From an uncultured Desulfovibrio sp. (GTDB lineage Bacteria; Desulfobacterota; Desulfovibrionia; Desulfovibrionales; Desulfovibrionaceae), in contig CAJXRQ010000012.1 of assembly GCA_913060505.1 (NCBI GenBank), positions 1 to 64,000 on the forward strand: a DNA stretch of 64,000 nt, given 5' to 3'. The notes beneath the pieces were generated by a model. It had not been told where the DNA came from and made no database searches. It worked only from the letters and a program-made list of their open reading frames with translations. Shown piece by piece: positions 25,102-33,513 of the stretch. Each line of letters opens with the position of its first letter. Position 1 is the first letter of the stretch. A program made the translations under genes and the position numbers.

Positions 25102-28092
25102 CTACCAATCCAGCGTGGCTTTGAACGCCTTGGTCAAATCTTCCACGTTCTCGCTCATCAATGAAGTGCCTGCTTCGGCGATTTCCAACACATCGCCACC
25201 GATCACGCTTCCGATGCAGGCAAAAGCCTGTCCGGCAAACAGGGTTTCGAACGCCGCGGCTTCCGTCTTGGGAACCGTAACCACAAAGCGGCTGGCCGAT
25301 TCGCTGTAAAGTTTGGTGGTTTGATCCAGATCGCCACAGCAAGGCAATTTCCCGATGTCGAGTTTGGCACCCAAACGGCCGCCGATGCACATTTCAGCAA
25401 CGGCACAGGCCAAACCGCCATCAGAGATATCGTGGCATGCGGAAATCAGGCCGCGTTGCAGCGCCTCAAATACGGAGCCATAGCGAGTCCGGGCCGAAAG
25501 CAGATCGACCTGCGGCACCTTCGCACTGACAAATCCAAGCTGGTCCGAGAGTTCGGAACAGCCCAACTCATCATATGTCATGCCCAGCACGTAAACGAGA
25601 TCGCCTTCATGCTTGAAGTCCGAGGTGGTGCAACGGTTCACGTCCGGTACTACGCCGATGACAGAAAAGAGCACTGTCGGCGGAATGGAAATTTTTTCAC
25701 CGCCGCCCTTGTAGTCGTTCTTCATGGAGTCCTTGCCGGATACGCAGGGAACGCCGAAACCAAGGCAGTAATGAGCCAGAGCCTGATTGGCGCGTACCAG
25801 CTGGGCCAGCTTGTAGCGTCCGTCGGGCGTGGACTCGGATTGAACAGGGTCGCACCAGCAGAAGTTGTCCACCCCGGCCATGTAACGGATGTCCGCGCCC
25901 ACGGCCACGGCGTTGCGCACGCCTTCGTCAATGGCGTTGGCCATCATCCAGTAAGTGTCCAGATCGGAATACCGGGGGCAGATGCCGTGGGAAACAACCA
26001 GACCGCGTTCCGACTGGAAATCCGGACGAAGCACGCCCGCATCGGACGGTCCGTCGTTTTCCGCGCCGGTCATGGGCTTGACCACGCTACGACCCTGCAC
26101 TTCATGGTCGTATTGGCGCACCACATATTCCTTGGAACAAATATTCAGTCTGCCGAGCATGCCGCGCAGCAGCTCGCCATGGTCTTGCACTGCCGGAATC
26201 GGTGTTTCCTCGACCTCCGGGCGTTCCCAGACAGCTTCCAACTCCATCTGTGGCACACCGCCATGCAGGAACTCCATATCCAGACACGTGACCATTCTGT
26301 CGTTGTAACGCACCAGATACCGGCCGGAATCATCAAACGTTCCCAAGGCGGTCGATTCCACGTCCATTTCGCGGGAAAGGGCCATAAAATCATCCAGTTT
26401 CTCGGGCGGCACCGCCATGGTCATGCGTTCCTGCGCCTCGGAAATAAGGATTTCCCACGGGCGCAAGCCGTCATACTTGAGCGGCGCCTTGGCCAAATCC
26501 ATTTCAAACCCGCCGGAATCCTCGGCCATTTCGCCCACTGACGAAGAAAGGCCGCCGGCACCGTTGTCGGTTATGGCGTGATACAGGCCGCGATCACGGG
26601 CGCGCATCAAAAAGTCGTACATCTTGCGCTGTGTGATGGGGTCGCCGATCTGCACTGCCGTAGCCGGAGAACCTTCATGCAGTTCTTCCGAAGAAAACGT
26701 AGCGCCGTGGATGCCGTCCTTGCCGATGCGTCCGCCGCTCATGACGATGATATCACCGGGCAGGGCCTTTTTTTCGTGGCTGGGCTTACCTCCCACAGTG
26801 ACGGGCATGGTGCCGATGGTGCCGCAATAAACCAGCGGCTTGCCCAGATACCGTTTGTCAAAAACAATGGAGCCGTTCACCGTGGGGATACCGGACTTGT
26901 TGCCGCCATGTTCCACGCCCTCGCGCACGCCTTCAAACACGCGGCGGGGATGCAGAAGTCTCGGAGGCAGTTCACCCTCATGGAACGGAGAGGCGAAACA
27001 GAACACGTCCGTATTGCAAAGCAGGTTCGCGCCCATGCCAGTGCCCATGGGGTCGCGGTTCACGCCCACAATTCCCGTCAACGCCCCGCCGTACGGGTCC
27101 AGCGCAGAGGGGCTGTTGTGCGTTTCCATTTTCACGCACACGTTGACCGTGTCGGAAAAACGGATCACGCCTGCATTGTCCTTGAACACGGAAAGGCAGT
27201 AATCGCCATATTCGCCGTCTTCGGCGTTACGTTCGCGGATGGTCCTGGTGCTGCCCTGAATAAACGTCTTGTACAGGTTATCCACGATGGAAAAAGCGCC
27301 GGTCTCCCGGTTTTCATAGGATATTTTTGAACTGAAAATCTTGTGTTTGCAGTGCTCGGACCACGTCTGGGCCAGAACTTCCAACTCCGCATCCGTGGGA
27401 TCGTTCGGCAGCCCCAGAGTTGCGCGTTCCGTCTGCACGGCCGGGTCCGCATAGTAATCGCGGATGTGATGCAGCTCGGTCAGGGAAAGAGCAAGGGTGT
27501 TGGCGCGGGAAAAATCCATCATTTCAGTGTCGCTCATGGACGACAGGGGAATAATGGCCACTTCGTCGCTGGCCTTGCCTGTGACCTGTGCCGCCCTGGC
27601 AGGGAACCCCGGATTCGCAGCCCATTCCTCCGCGCTGCGCAGATCGTAACGCTGGATCAATTCGTTGGCCAGCAGATCGCGTCCCACATGGTCCACGGTA
27701 TCACGGTCCAGAGTTCCGTCGATCAGATACTGAACCGAGGTATACACACGCACATCCTCGGTGGAATCCAGACCAAGCACCACGCCCAGAGTTTCACGGG
27801 CGGTGCGGCCCTCGTTGTCGGTCACGCCAGGGCGGAATCCCACTTCCAGCGCCCAGTCGAAATTGCTGGCCAGCGGCTCAAGGGACACCTCATGCAGCAC
27901 AGGATCGTGCAGAGCGGTCCGATCCAGAGCCATGTCCACCTGCGCTGCATCCAATCCCTCAAGAGTGTATACGCGCACGATGCGCACGGATTCCACGGCT
28001 ACGCCGAGCTCGCTCCGAATCTTCCGGGCAATCTTTTCACCCACCACGTCTCGCACATGGGATTTCAATCCCACTTCCACACGACACAACAT
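25102..28092 (-). CDS. purL: Phosphoribosylformylglycinamidine synthase, PurS-PurL fusion
   Basis: Fourth step of purine synthesis: FGAR plus glutamine-derived ammonia to FGAM. It has 996 residues. The first ~80 residues resemble the small PurS subunit (MLCRVEVGLKSHVRD, then VRVYTLEGLDA), and the rest is the PurL synthetase with TWSEHCKHKIFSSK, METHNSPSALDPYGGA, DNGAGGLSSSVGEM and CHDISDGGLACAVAEM. No glutaminase domain is present, so a separate PurQ is needed. The start at 28092 follows GGAG. No terminator is obvious downstream; the palindrome at 25010-25025 belongs to the next promoter. Confidence 0.92.
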   Translation of the reverse strand: MLCRVEVGLKSHVRDVVGEKIARKIRSELGVAVESVRIVRVYTLEGLDAAQVDMALDRTALHDPVLHEVSLEPLASNFDWALEVGFRPGVTDNEGRTARETLGVVLGLDSTEDVRVYTSVQYLIDGTLDRDTVDHVGRDLLANELIQRYDLRSAEEWAANPGFPARAAQVTGKASDEVAIIPLSSMSDTEMMDFSRANTLALSLTELHHIRDYYADPAVQTERATLGLPNDPTDAELEVLAQTWSEHCKHKIFSSKISYENRETGAFSIVDNLYKTFIQGSTRTIRERNAEDGEYGDYCLSVFKDNAGVIRFSDTVNVCVKMETHNSPSALDPYGGALTGIVGVNRDPMGTGMGANLLCNTDVFCFASPFHEGELPPRLLHPRRVFEGVREGVEHGGNKSGIPTVNGSIVFDKRYLGKPLVYCGTIGTMPVTVGGKPSHEKKALPGDIIVMSGGRIGKDGIHGATFSSEELHEGSPATAVQIGDPITQRKMYDFLMRARDRGLYHAITDNGAGGLSSSVGEMAEDSGGFEMDLAKAPLKYDGLRPWEILISEAQERMTMAVPPEKLDDFMALSREMDVESTALGTFDDSGRYLVRYNDRMVTCLDMEFLHGGVPQMELEAVWERPEVEETPIPAVQDHGELLRGMLGRLNICSKEYVVRQYDHEVQGRSVVKPMTGAENDGPSDAGVLRPDFQSERGLVVSHGICPRYSDLDTYWMMANAIDEGVRNAVAVGADIRYMAGVDNFCWCDPVQSESTPDGRYKLAQLVRANQALAHYCLGFGVPCVSGKDSMKNDYKGGGEKISIPPTVLFSVIGVVPDVNRCTTSDFKHEGDLVYVLGMTYDELGCSELSDQLGFVSAKVPQVDLLSARTRYGSVFEALQRGLISACHDISDGGLACAVAEMCIGGRLGAKLDIGKLPCCGDLDQTTKLYSESASRFVVTVPKTEAAAFETLFAGQAFACIGSVIGGDVLEIAEAGTSLMSENVEDLTKAFKATLDW

Positions 28093-28124
28093 CCATTCGA
28101 CTCCTTAGTATCCGTATTAACGTC

Positions 28125-28150
28125 AAAGGCCGACCGGAATCCGGTCGGCC
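28125..28150 (-). terminator. Hairpin terminator after the polyprenyl synthase gene
   Basis: GGCCGACCGGA and TCCGGTCGGCC (28128-28150) form an 11-base-pair perfect stem. On the minus strand only TTTGACG follows, so the U-tract is weak, but the stem is very stable and sits between ispB and purL. Confidence 0.65.
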
Positions 28151-28154
28151 CTGT

Positions 28155-29123
28155 CTACTTGGTTCTCGTCAGCACGTAATCGGCGGCCTGCCGAAGCACT
28201 GTCCGCTCGGGACAGTCAGGAAACGGCTCCAACGCATCCTTGGCCTTCTGCACGTAGGCAGCGGCTTCGTCCCGCGTCCGATCCGCATAACCACCTTCAC
28301 GGACCTGTTCCACGATGCTCTCGCACTGGTCCGGGGAAAGTCTTCGTTCCCGCAAGGCGTCAAGCAATTCTTCCGTGGCGGCTTCATCCGCATCTTCCAT
28401 GAGCAGGATGAGCGGGAGCGTCACCTTGCCTTCCTTGAGATCGCCGCCCTCGGGCTTGCCTGTCTCGGAGGAAGGAGAAACATAATCAAGGGCATCGTCC
28501 ACCAACTGGAAGGCTATACCCAGATTCAGGCCGTATTCCGCAGCGGTTTCCTCCATGGCCGAATCATCCGAAGCCAAGACGGCGCCGCACCGGCATGCGG
28601 TTTCAATGAGCCGCGCAGTCTTGCCGATGATGATGTCCATATAGGTCTTGCGGTCCAGTGCCGGATTGCGGGAAAATCCTATTTCTTCAATCTCGCCCAC
28701 GGCCGTGTCCATGATGCCCTTGGCCAGCACGGCCGAAAGACGGGCCTTGCCGTAACGGGCACCCATTTCATTGGCCAGCGCAAGCAGGGCATCACCGGCC
28801 AGAATGGTCTCGCTACGCCCGAACACCAGATGCGCGGCCTTGCTGCCCCGACGCATGTCCGCGTCGTCCAGATAGTCGTCATGCAGCAGGGTTGCGGAAT
28901 GCAGTAATTCCAAAGCACAGGCGATGGGCAGATGGTCATCCCGGTCGTACCCCAGGGCACGGGCTGTCAATATGACCAGCATGGGACGTATGCGTTTGCC
29001 GCCGGACCCCAGTATATGCAGGGCCACATCGCTGACCAACCCGTTCAGCTTTCGGGCTTCCCCGGCAAGAAACGCATTGATGCCGGGGAGTTCTCCGTCG
29101 AAATATGCAAGAAGTTCTTTCAT
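28155..29123 (-). CDS. ispB: Polyprenyl diphosphate synthase (long chain)
   Basis: A 322-residue trans-prenyltransferase that makes the isoprenoid side chain, here most likely for menaquinone. Both aspartate-rich motifs are present: the first in LLHDDYLDDADMRRG and the second in FQLVDDALDYVSPS; GSGGKRIRPMLVILTA is the conserved IPP-binding start. Chain length cannot be read from motifs. The start at 29123 (MKELLAYFDG) replaces a 26-residue upstream extension. It lies 10 bases behind the futalosine hydrolase gene, supporting a menaquinone role. Confidence 0.9.
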   Translation of the reverse strand: MKELLAYFDGELPGINAFLAGEARKLNGLVSDVALHILGSGGKRIRPMLVILTARALGYDRDDHLPIACALELLHSATLLHDDYLDDADMRRGSKAAHLVFGRSETILAGDALLALANEMGARYGKARLSAVLAKGIMDTAVGEIEEIGFSRNPALDRKTYMDIIIGKTARLIETACRCGAVLASDDSAMEETAAEYGLNLGIAFQLVDDALDYVSPSSETGKPEGGDLKEGKVTLPLILLMEDADEAATEELLDALRERRLSPDQCESIVEQVREGGYADRTRDEAAAYVQKAKDALEPFPDCPERTVLRQAADYVLTRTK

Positions 29124-29133
29124 GTACGCTCGC

Positions 29134-29865
29134 TCAAAATAACGGACGGCCCTCACGGCGTCCTGACAACAGGTCGGTGCAGGCGTTCCCCAACGCCGCA
29201 AGCGCCCCCGCGATGTCCCAATCGGTCCTTTCCCGGGATCCCACGCGATTGGATACGGTCCTCATTTCCAAAAAAGGCACGCCGTGTCCGGCGCAGCTCA
29301 AGGCAAAGGCAAACCCTTCCATGTTCTCCAGTAACACGTCAAACCTTTTCCGCAGCCTGCGCACACGTTCCGGGCTTGTGCTTACACCGCTCACGGAAAG
29401 AAAATCGGCCTGGCCCCAACGAGAATCCATGCGCAACTGCATGGTATCCATGTCCCGGCAGGGGTTCAGTTCCAACCGATCCCATACGGGTTCATCGGCA
29501 ACCTTTGCCAGCGGGAACTTCAAGGCGCGTGCATCGGCCATGCCTTGCGCGTCCCGCAACCCGTATTCGGGCCACGTTTCGCTTGCCGCCAGCCAGAGGG
29601 ACCGCAACGGGGCAGATTCAAAATCAAAAGAACCGGCAATACCCACGTTGACCACGCCGGTCACACCGCGTTCCAGCAAACGACCCGACATGATTCCGGC
29701 ATTGACCATTCCGACGCCGCTCACACAGGTCAGAATCTCCCGTTCAAAAACAGTCGCCGGAAGGATTGCTCCCTGCTCCAGCGCCTCACGACTTGGCAAA
29801 GCCGCGTCCATGGCGCCGAGGCAGGCTGAAAGTTCCTGTGCTGTGGCGGCCACCAACGCAAGCAT
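29134..29865 (-). CDS. mqnB: Futalosine hydrolase
   Basis: A 243-residue nucleosidase of the MTA/SAH-nucleosidase fold that removes hypoxanthine from futalosine in the chorismate-derived futalosine route to menaquinone. Fold landmarks are LVAATAQELSACL at the N-terminus, CVSGVGMVNAG, VVNVGIAGSFDF, LLENMEGFAFALSC (the catalytic-site region) and MRTVSNRVGSRERTDWDI. These fit MqnB better than MTA/SAH nucleosidase. It lies between the nucleotide-sugar dehydrogenase and the polyprenyl synthase in one tight minus-strand unit. Confidence 0.85.
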   Translation of the reverse strand: MLALVAATAQELSACLGAMDAALPSREALEQGAILPATVFEREILTCVSGVGMVNAGIMSGRLLERGVTGVVNVGIAGSFDFESAPLRSLWLAASETWPEYGLRDAQGMADARALKFPLAKVADEPVWDRLELNPCRDMDTMQLRMDSRWGQADFLSVSGVSTSPERVRRLRKRFDVLLENMEGFAFALSCAGHGVPFLEMRTVSNRVGSRERTDWDIAGALAALGNACTDLLSGRREGRPLF

Positions 29866-29892
29866 ACAATCGATTTCCTCTTCCGCGCGGCT

Positions 29893-31212
29893 CTACAGAC
29901 GCCAGAGGGAAATGCCCTCGTCCTGCACGGCCTTCCGGTCATAAAACCCTTTCACATCCACAATCTGGGCCTTTTCCGGATTGCGGAACCAGGTTTTGAT
30001 CTCCGACAAAGGAATGGATGCATAGGCATCGTGGGCCACGGTCAGAATCAGCGCATCCAAATCACGCAAATCCTCAAGAGGCCGCAGATGCATGCCATAC
30101 TCCTCGTGGGCTTCGTCCGGGTCTGCCAGCGGATCGGTAACAATGACGTCCACGCCGAATGATTTAAGTTCGGCGACCACGTCCACCACGCGGGTGTTGC
30201 GCAGGTCCGGCACATTCTCCTTGAATGTAAAACCCATGATGCCCACGCGCGCGCCCTTGATAACCGCGCCGTCATTGATCATGCGCTTGACCGTGGTCTC
30301 GGCAATGAATTTGCCCATGTTGTCGTTGATCTGCCGCCCGGCCAGAATGACCTGGGGATGCAGGCCCATGGCCTCGGCCTTGAATGTCAGATAGTAAGGG
30401 TCCACGCCAATACAATGGCCGCCCACCAGGCCCGGTTTGAACGGCAGGAAATTCCACTTGGTTCCCGCAGCCTCGAGCACATCCAGCGTGTCAATGCCCA
30501 TGCGATCGAAAATCACGGCCAGTTCGTTCATGAGCGCGATATTCAAGTCGCGTTGCGTGTTTTCGATCACCTTGGCGGCCTCGGCAGTACGAATATCCGA
30601 AGCCCGGTGAATCCCGGCCTCGACCACGGTGCCGTAAACATGGGCCAGCAGCTCCGAGCTTTCTTCATCCATGCCGGCCACCACCTTGACGATGGTTTCC
30701 AGCCGATGTTCCCGGTCACCGGGATTGATGCGCTCCGGAGAGTAACCCACCTTGAAATCCGTGCCGCAGGTCATGGACGATTCGCGTTCCAGAATGGGAA
30801 CACAGATATCTTCTGTCAGTCCGGGATAAACGGTGGATTCATACGCTATCACCGTGCCGGGAGACATGTTCGCGCCAACCGTGGTACTGGCTCCAACGAC
30901 CGGGCGCAGGTCCGGGGAACGATATTCATCAATAGGGGTGGGCACGGCCACCAATATCAAACGGGTTTCGGAAAGTCTGGAGACGTCGGACGTGAAAGTC
31001 AGGTCGCAATCTCCCACTTCCTCGAAATCGACTTCGCCGGTGCGGTCAAAGCCCTTTTCCAATTCATCCACGCGGGTACTGGAAATATCCACGCCCAAAA
31101 CATGAAAATGGCGGGCAAGGGCCACGGCAAGAGGCAAGCCAACATAGCCCAATCCCAACACTGCGATGGAATCCCGTTTTTTCTTCAGGTCATCAAACGT
31201 GACAACTGCCAT
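29893..31212 (-). CDS. UDP-N-acetyl-hexosamine 6-dehydrogenase (TviB/WbpO-like)
   Basis: A 439-residue NAD-dependent enzyme that oxidises C6 of a UDP-sugar to a uronic acid for surface polysaccharide. The NAD-binding motif is IAVLGLGYVGLPLAVALA, the central linker has TAEAAKVIENTQRDLNIAL, the active-site cysteine is in GLVGGHCIGVDPYYL, and GFTFKENVPDLRNTRV closes the C-terminal domain. The sequence resembles TviB/WbpO (UDP-GlcNAc or UDP-GalNAc 6-dehydrogenases) more than UDP-glucose dehydrogenase; the exact sugar is uncertain. It starts the ispB-mqnB unit but has no obvious metabolic link to it. Confidence 0.88.
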   Translation of the reverse strand: MAVVTFDDLKKKRDSIAVLGLGYVGLPLAVALARHFHVLGVDISSTRVDELEKGFDRTGEVDFEEVGDCDLTFTSDVSRLSETRLILVAVPTPIDEYRSPDLRPVVGASTTVGANMSPGTVIAYESTVYPGLTEDICVPILERESSMTCGTDFKVGYSPERINPGDREHRLETIVKVVAGMDEESSELLAHVYGTVVEAGIHRASDIRTAEAAKVIENTQRDLNIALMNELAVIFDRMGIDTLDVLEAAGTKWNFLPFKPGLVGGHCIGVDPYYLTFKAEAMGLHPQVILAGRQINDNMGKFIAETTVKRMINDGAVIKGARVGIMGFTFKENVPDLRNTRVVDVVAELKSFGVDVIVTDPLADPDEAHEEYGMHLRPLEDLRDLDALILTVAHDAYASIPLSEIKTWFRNPEKAQIVDVKGFYDRKAVQDEGISLWRL

Positions 31213-31286
31213 GTATACACTCCAAAAAGATGTTTCGCTATCAACGCCGGGTGGACAAGGGCGTCCGCCCGGTTTAGAAAATCCAT

Positions 31287-31490
31287 ATGAATATCAATTG
31301 GACCATCGTACTTTCGGCCCTGGGCCTCGCATTCGTCCTCGAAGGCGTTCCCTATTTTCTTTTACCGGACCGCATGCCGAAGGTCTTGCGGACCCTGGCG
31401 GAGCAGCCTCCACGCAGCCTGCGTATTCTTGGGCTGACGGCCATACTTCTCGGGCTGCTGGTCATCTGGTTGGCGCGTTCGCTGCACTAA
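31287..31490 (+). CDS. DUF2065 small membrane protein
   Basis: A 67-residue protein with two transmembrane helices (about 6-25 and 45-64) around a short basic loop. The sequence WTIVLSALGLAFVLEGVPYF with PDRMPK and RILGLTAILLGLLVIWL is the pattern of the DUF2065/YjeT family, whose function is unknown. No strong ribosome site precedes the ATG. A ten-base-pair hairpin (31247-31272) lies just upstream, in the divergent region shared with the UDP-sugar dehydrogenase. Confidence 0.8.
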   Translation: MNINWTIVLSALGLAFVLEGVPYFLLPDRMPKVLRTLAEQPPRSLRILGLTAILLGLLVIWLARSLH

Positions 31491-31497
31491 TGCAGTT

Positions 31498-32253
31498 TCA
31501 GGATGCGCCTCCGGCTTTCTGGCCTACGTGCAGATACACGATACCGGACATCATAGGCACGTGGTAAACCCTTTCAAAACCGGCGTCCACCATCTCGGCC
31601 GCCAGACTCCGCTCGTCCGGGAAGGCCCGGATGGTATCCGCAAGGTAGCGATATGCCGAAGCATCGCCCGACACAATGCGGCCGATAAACGGCAACAGCC
31701 TATCCAGATAAAAATTATATAATCCCTTCCAGACCCGGCGGCTCCCGGTACCGAATTCAAGAATACAAAACCGTCCGCCCGGCTTGAGCACGCGCAGCAC
31801 TTCGGCATAGGCCGCCTCTCGCGGCAGGATGTTGCGAATTCCGAAGGCGATGGTGGCCGCGTCCACGCATTGATCGGGCATGGGCAGGCTTCGTCCGTCG
31901 GCCTGCACGGGAATGATGACCTTTTCACGCCCTTTTTTCAGCTTGGAGCGTTTGCCTTCGAACAGCATTTCATACGTAAAATCGAGAGCGGCCACCCGGA
32001 TGCCGGGGTATTGGCGCAAGAGTTCCACGGAAACGTCCATGGTTCCGGCCGCCAGATCAAGCACCATCCCTCCGTCAGCAGGCCTTGCTGCGCGAACCAG
32101 ACGATAGCGCCAGTAAACATCTTGTCCAAGACTGAGGAAATGATTGAGAAAATCGTACCAACGCGCAATACGACCGAACATGTCCTTGACCTTGTGGCCA
32201 TGATCGACATGATCGCCCATAACTGATTTTCCTGCAGAGTCAGGATCATGCAT
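31498..32253 (-). CDS. ubiE: Demethylmenaquinone methyltransferase
   Basis: A 251-residue SAM-dependent methyltransferase (UbiE/MenG family) that completes menaquinone. The SAM motif is MVLDLAAGTMDVSVELL, the family signatures are GDHVDHGHKVKDMFGRIARW, IAFGIRNILPREAAYAEV and LKPGGRFCILEFGTG. Since ubiquinone is not expected in this lineage, menaquinone is the likely substrate. The start at 32253 lies 12 bases behind AAGGA. It follows a 62-residue gene on the same strand by eight bases. Confidence 0.9.
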   Translation of the reverse strand: MHDPDSAGKSVMGDHVDHGHKVKDMFGRIARWYDFLNHFLSLGQDVYWRYRLVRAARPADGGMVLDLAAGTMDVSVELLRQYPGIRVAALDFTYEMLFEGKRSKLKKGREKVIIPVQADGRSLPMPDQCVDAATIAFGIRNILPREAAYAEVLRVLKPGGRFCILEFGTGSRRVWKGLYNFYLDRLLPFIGRIVSGDASAYRYLADTIRAFPDERSLAAEMVDAGFERVYHVPMMSGIVYLHVGQKAGGAS

Positions 32254-32261
32254 GGCCGGGT

Positions 32262-32450
32262 CTATTCCTTGTCCCCGGACTGGGCCGGATTCGAAATCCC
32301 GTTTCCGCCCTCGGCCACGGTACGCAGGACGTCCCTGTAAACTGTCCGGAAATACTCCCCGAAATTGTTCGGTGAGATACGGCCCACTTCAATGAATTTG
32401 ATGACCACTTCCTTGGTCACCTGCAACGCCTGCTTTTCGTACTTGTCCAC
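32262..32450 (-). CDS. Small conserved-type protein of unknown function
   Basis: A 62-residue soluble protein. The start is a GTG at 32450 behind GGGAGG with six bases between. The sequence (VTKEVVIKFIEVGRISPNNF, then GEYFRTVYRDVL) looks like a short helical protein and has a charged, disordered C-terminal tail. I do not recognise a family with certainty. It is immediately upstream of ubiE and likely co-transcribed with it. Confidence 0.65.
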   Translation of the reverse strand: MDKYEKQALQVTKEVVIKFIEVGRISPNNFGEYFRTVYRDVLRTVAEGGNGISNPAQSGDKE

Positions 32451-32729
32451 AACGAACCTCCCGTGTAAATGCGCAAAACCCGCCCGGTGGGAAATGGCCT
32501 CGACCAACGACGGTAAAGGGTCCGGGCGGGAAAAGAAAAGAAACCGGCAAGCCCCTTTCCTTTTTTCGGCGGTCTTTAGCATGGCCCGAAGGGGAAGTCG
32601 AGACTCGGACCGTGAGCCAAGCTGGTCAGCTTGACCCAAACTTCTAATATATCTATGTCAGGGACAACGATATTCTCCGCTCCATGCATATGCAACCGCA
32701 GGCATCAACCCGAGACCCGACAACAGGCC

Positions 32730-33215
32730 ATGCCCAAAAATATTTTTCGTAAAAAAACGATTGTGCGAGCAGCCTTCCTGCTCTGTGCGCTATGCGCATT
32801 TGCTGCGTGCAAAAAAATAACGCCCTCTGACCTGTTCCAGGAGTCTCATACGGCAACATACATGGATTGGCATGATGTCAGACGTGTGGCTCACACGCTG
32901 CACACGGCAAAAGACCGCCAATGCGTGAAATGGCAAAACCCTGTCACAGGCTATCAGTACTCCGCCTTCGTGTTCAGTTCCTCCGGAGCCAATGGTGCCC
33001 GGCAGCGGGAGATTACGTTGCTGACCAGAGCACCTTCCGGCACAGGGGAAAGTCTTGACCTGATCGGCAAAACGAACGGCGACGGCGTCTGGCAAGTATT
33101 TGCGCGCAAGCCTGCCACCCGGGTGGGCAAAGTTTCCGCGGAACAAATCAAACCGGACACCTCGGCAAAAGGCGACGACAAAGCCTTTTCCGGCTATCCC
33201 ATCCTGACGGAGTAA
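32730..33215 (+). CDS. Predicted lipoprotein of unknown function
   Basis: A 161-residue protein with a lipoprotein signal: basic start MPKNIFRKK, a hydrophobic stretch AAFLLCALCAF and the lipobox AFAAC followed by KK. The mature part (about 140 residues) has an N-terminal helical stretch and a beta-rich core with GANGARQREITLL, but no family I recognise. A 33-residue upstream extension is possible but would bury the signal peptide. The gene is followed two bases later by another small gene. Confidence 0.7.
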   Translation: MPKNIFRKKTIVRAAFLLCALCAFAACKKITPSDLFQESHTATYMDWHDVRRVAHTLHTAKDRQCVKWQNPVTGYQYSAFVFSSSGANGARQREITLLTRAPSGTGESLDLIGKTNGDGVWQVFARKPATRVGKVSAEQIKPDTSAKGDDKAFSGYPILTE

Positions 33216-33217
33216 GC

Positions 33218-33421
33218 ATGTCTTCGGAAGCGGAAACACGACTCGTCCAGCAGTTGGAAGCACGGCTCAAGGAAATGAAGCTTGACCCGACTCTCGCAGT
33301 CGGCACGTTGGACATGAAACACCATATCCCGGAACCACTCCGGCTCACCGTATCGGCTCTGCTCGGTCATGTGTCGAAACGGATCACACCGAGGCGGTTA
33401 CCGACCGACCCCGAAATATGA
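33218..33421 (+). CDS. Small soluble protein of unknown function
   Basis: A 67-residue protein, largely helical and basic, with no membrane segment. The start follows GGAG, which overlaps the end of the lipoprotein gene, so the two are translationally coupled. No recognised family. A promoter-like element before the next gene suggests that the unit ends here. Confidence 0.65.
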   Translation: MSSEAETRLVQQLEARLKEMKLDPTLAVGTLDMKHHIPEPLRLTVSALLGHVSKRITPRRLPTDPEI

Positions 33422-33452
33422 CGGAATCTTTACGAAAAAACACAGCTTCGTA

Positions 33453-33481
33453 TTGACGCAGTCGTTCGGGGGCAATAATAA
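33453..33481 (+). promoter_or_regulatory. Candidate promoter of the NYN-domain gene
   Basis: TTGACG (33453-33458) is followed by AATAAT (33474-33479, spacer 15) or TAATAA (33476-33481, spacer 17). It lies 35 bases upstream of the start codon. Confidence 0.4.
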
Positions 33482-33513
33482 AGGATGGCAACCTCCCCAC
33501 AAAGGAAGAATTC

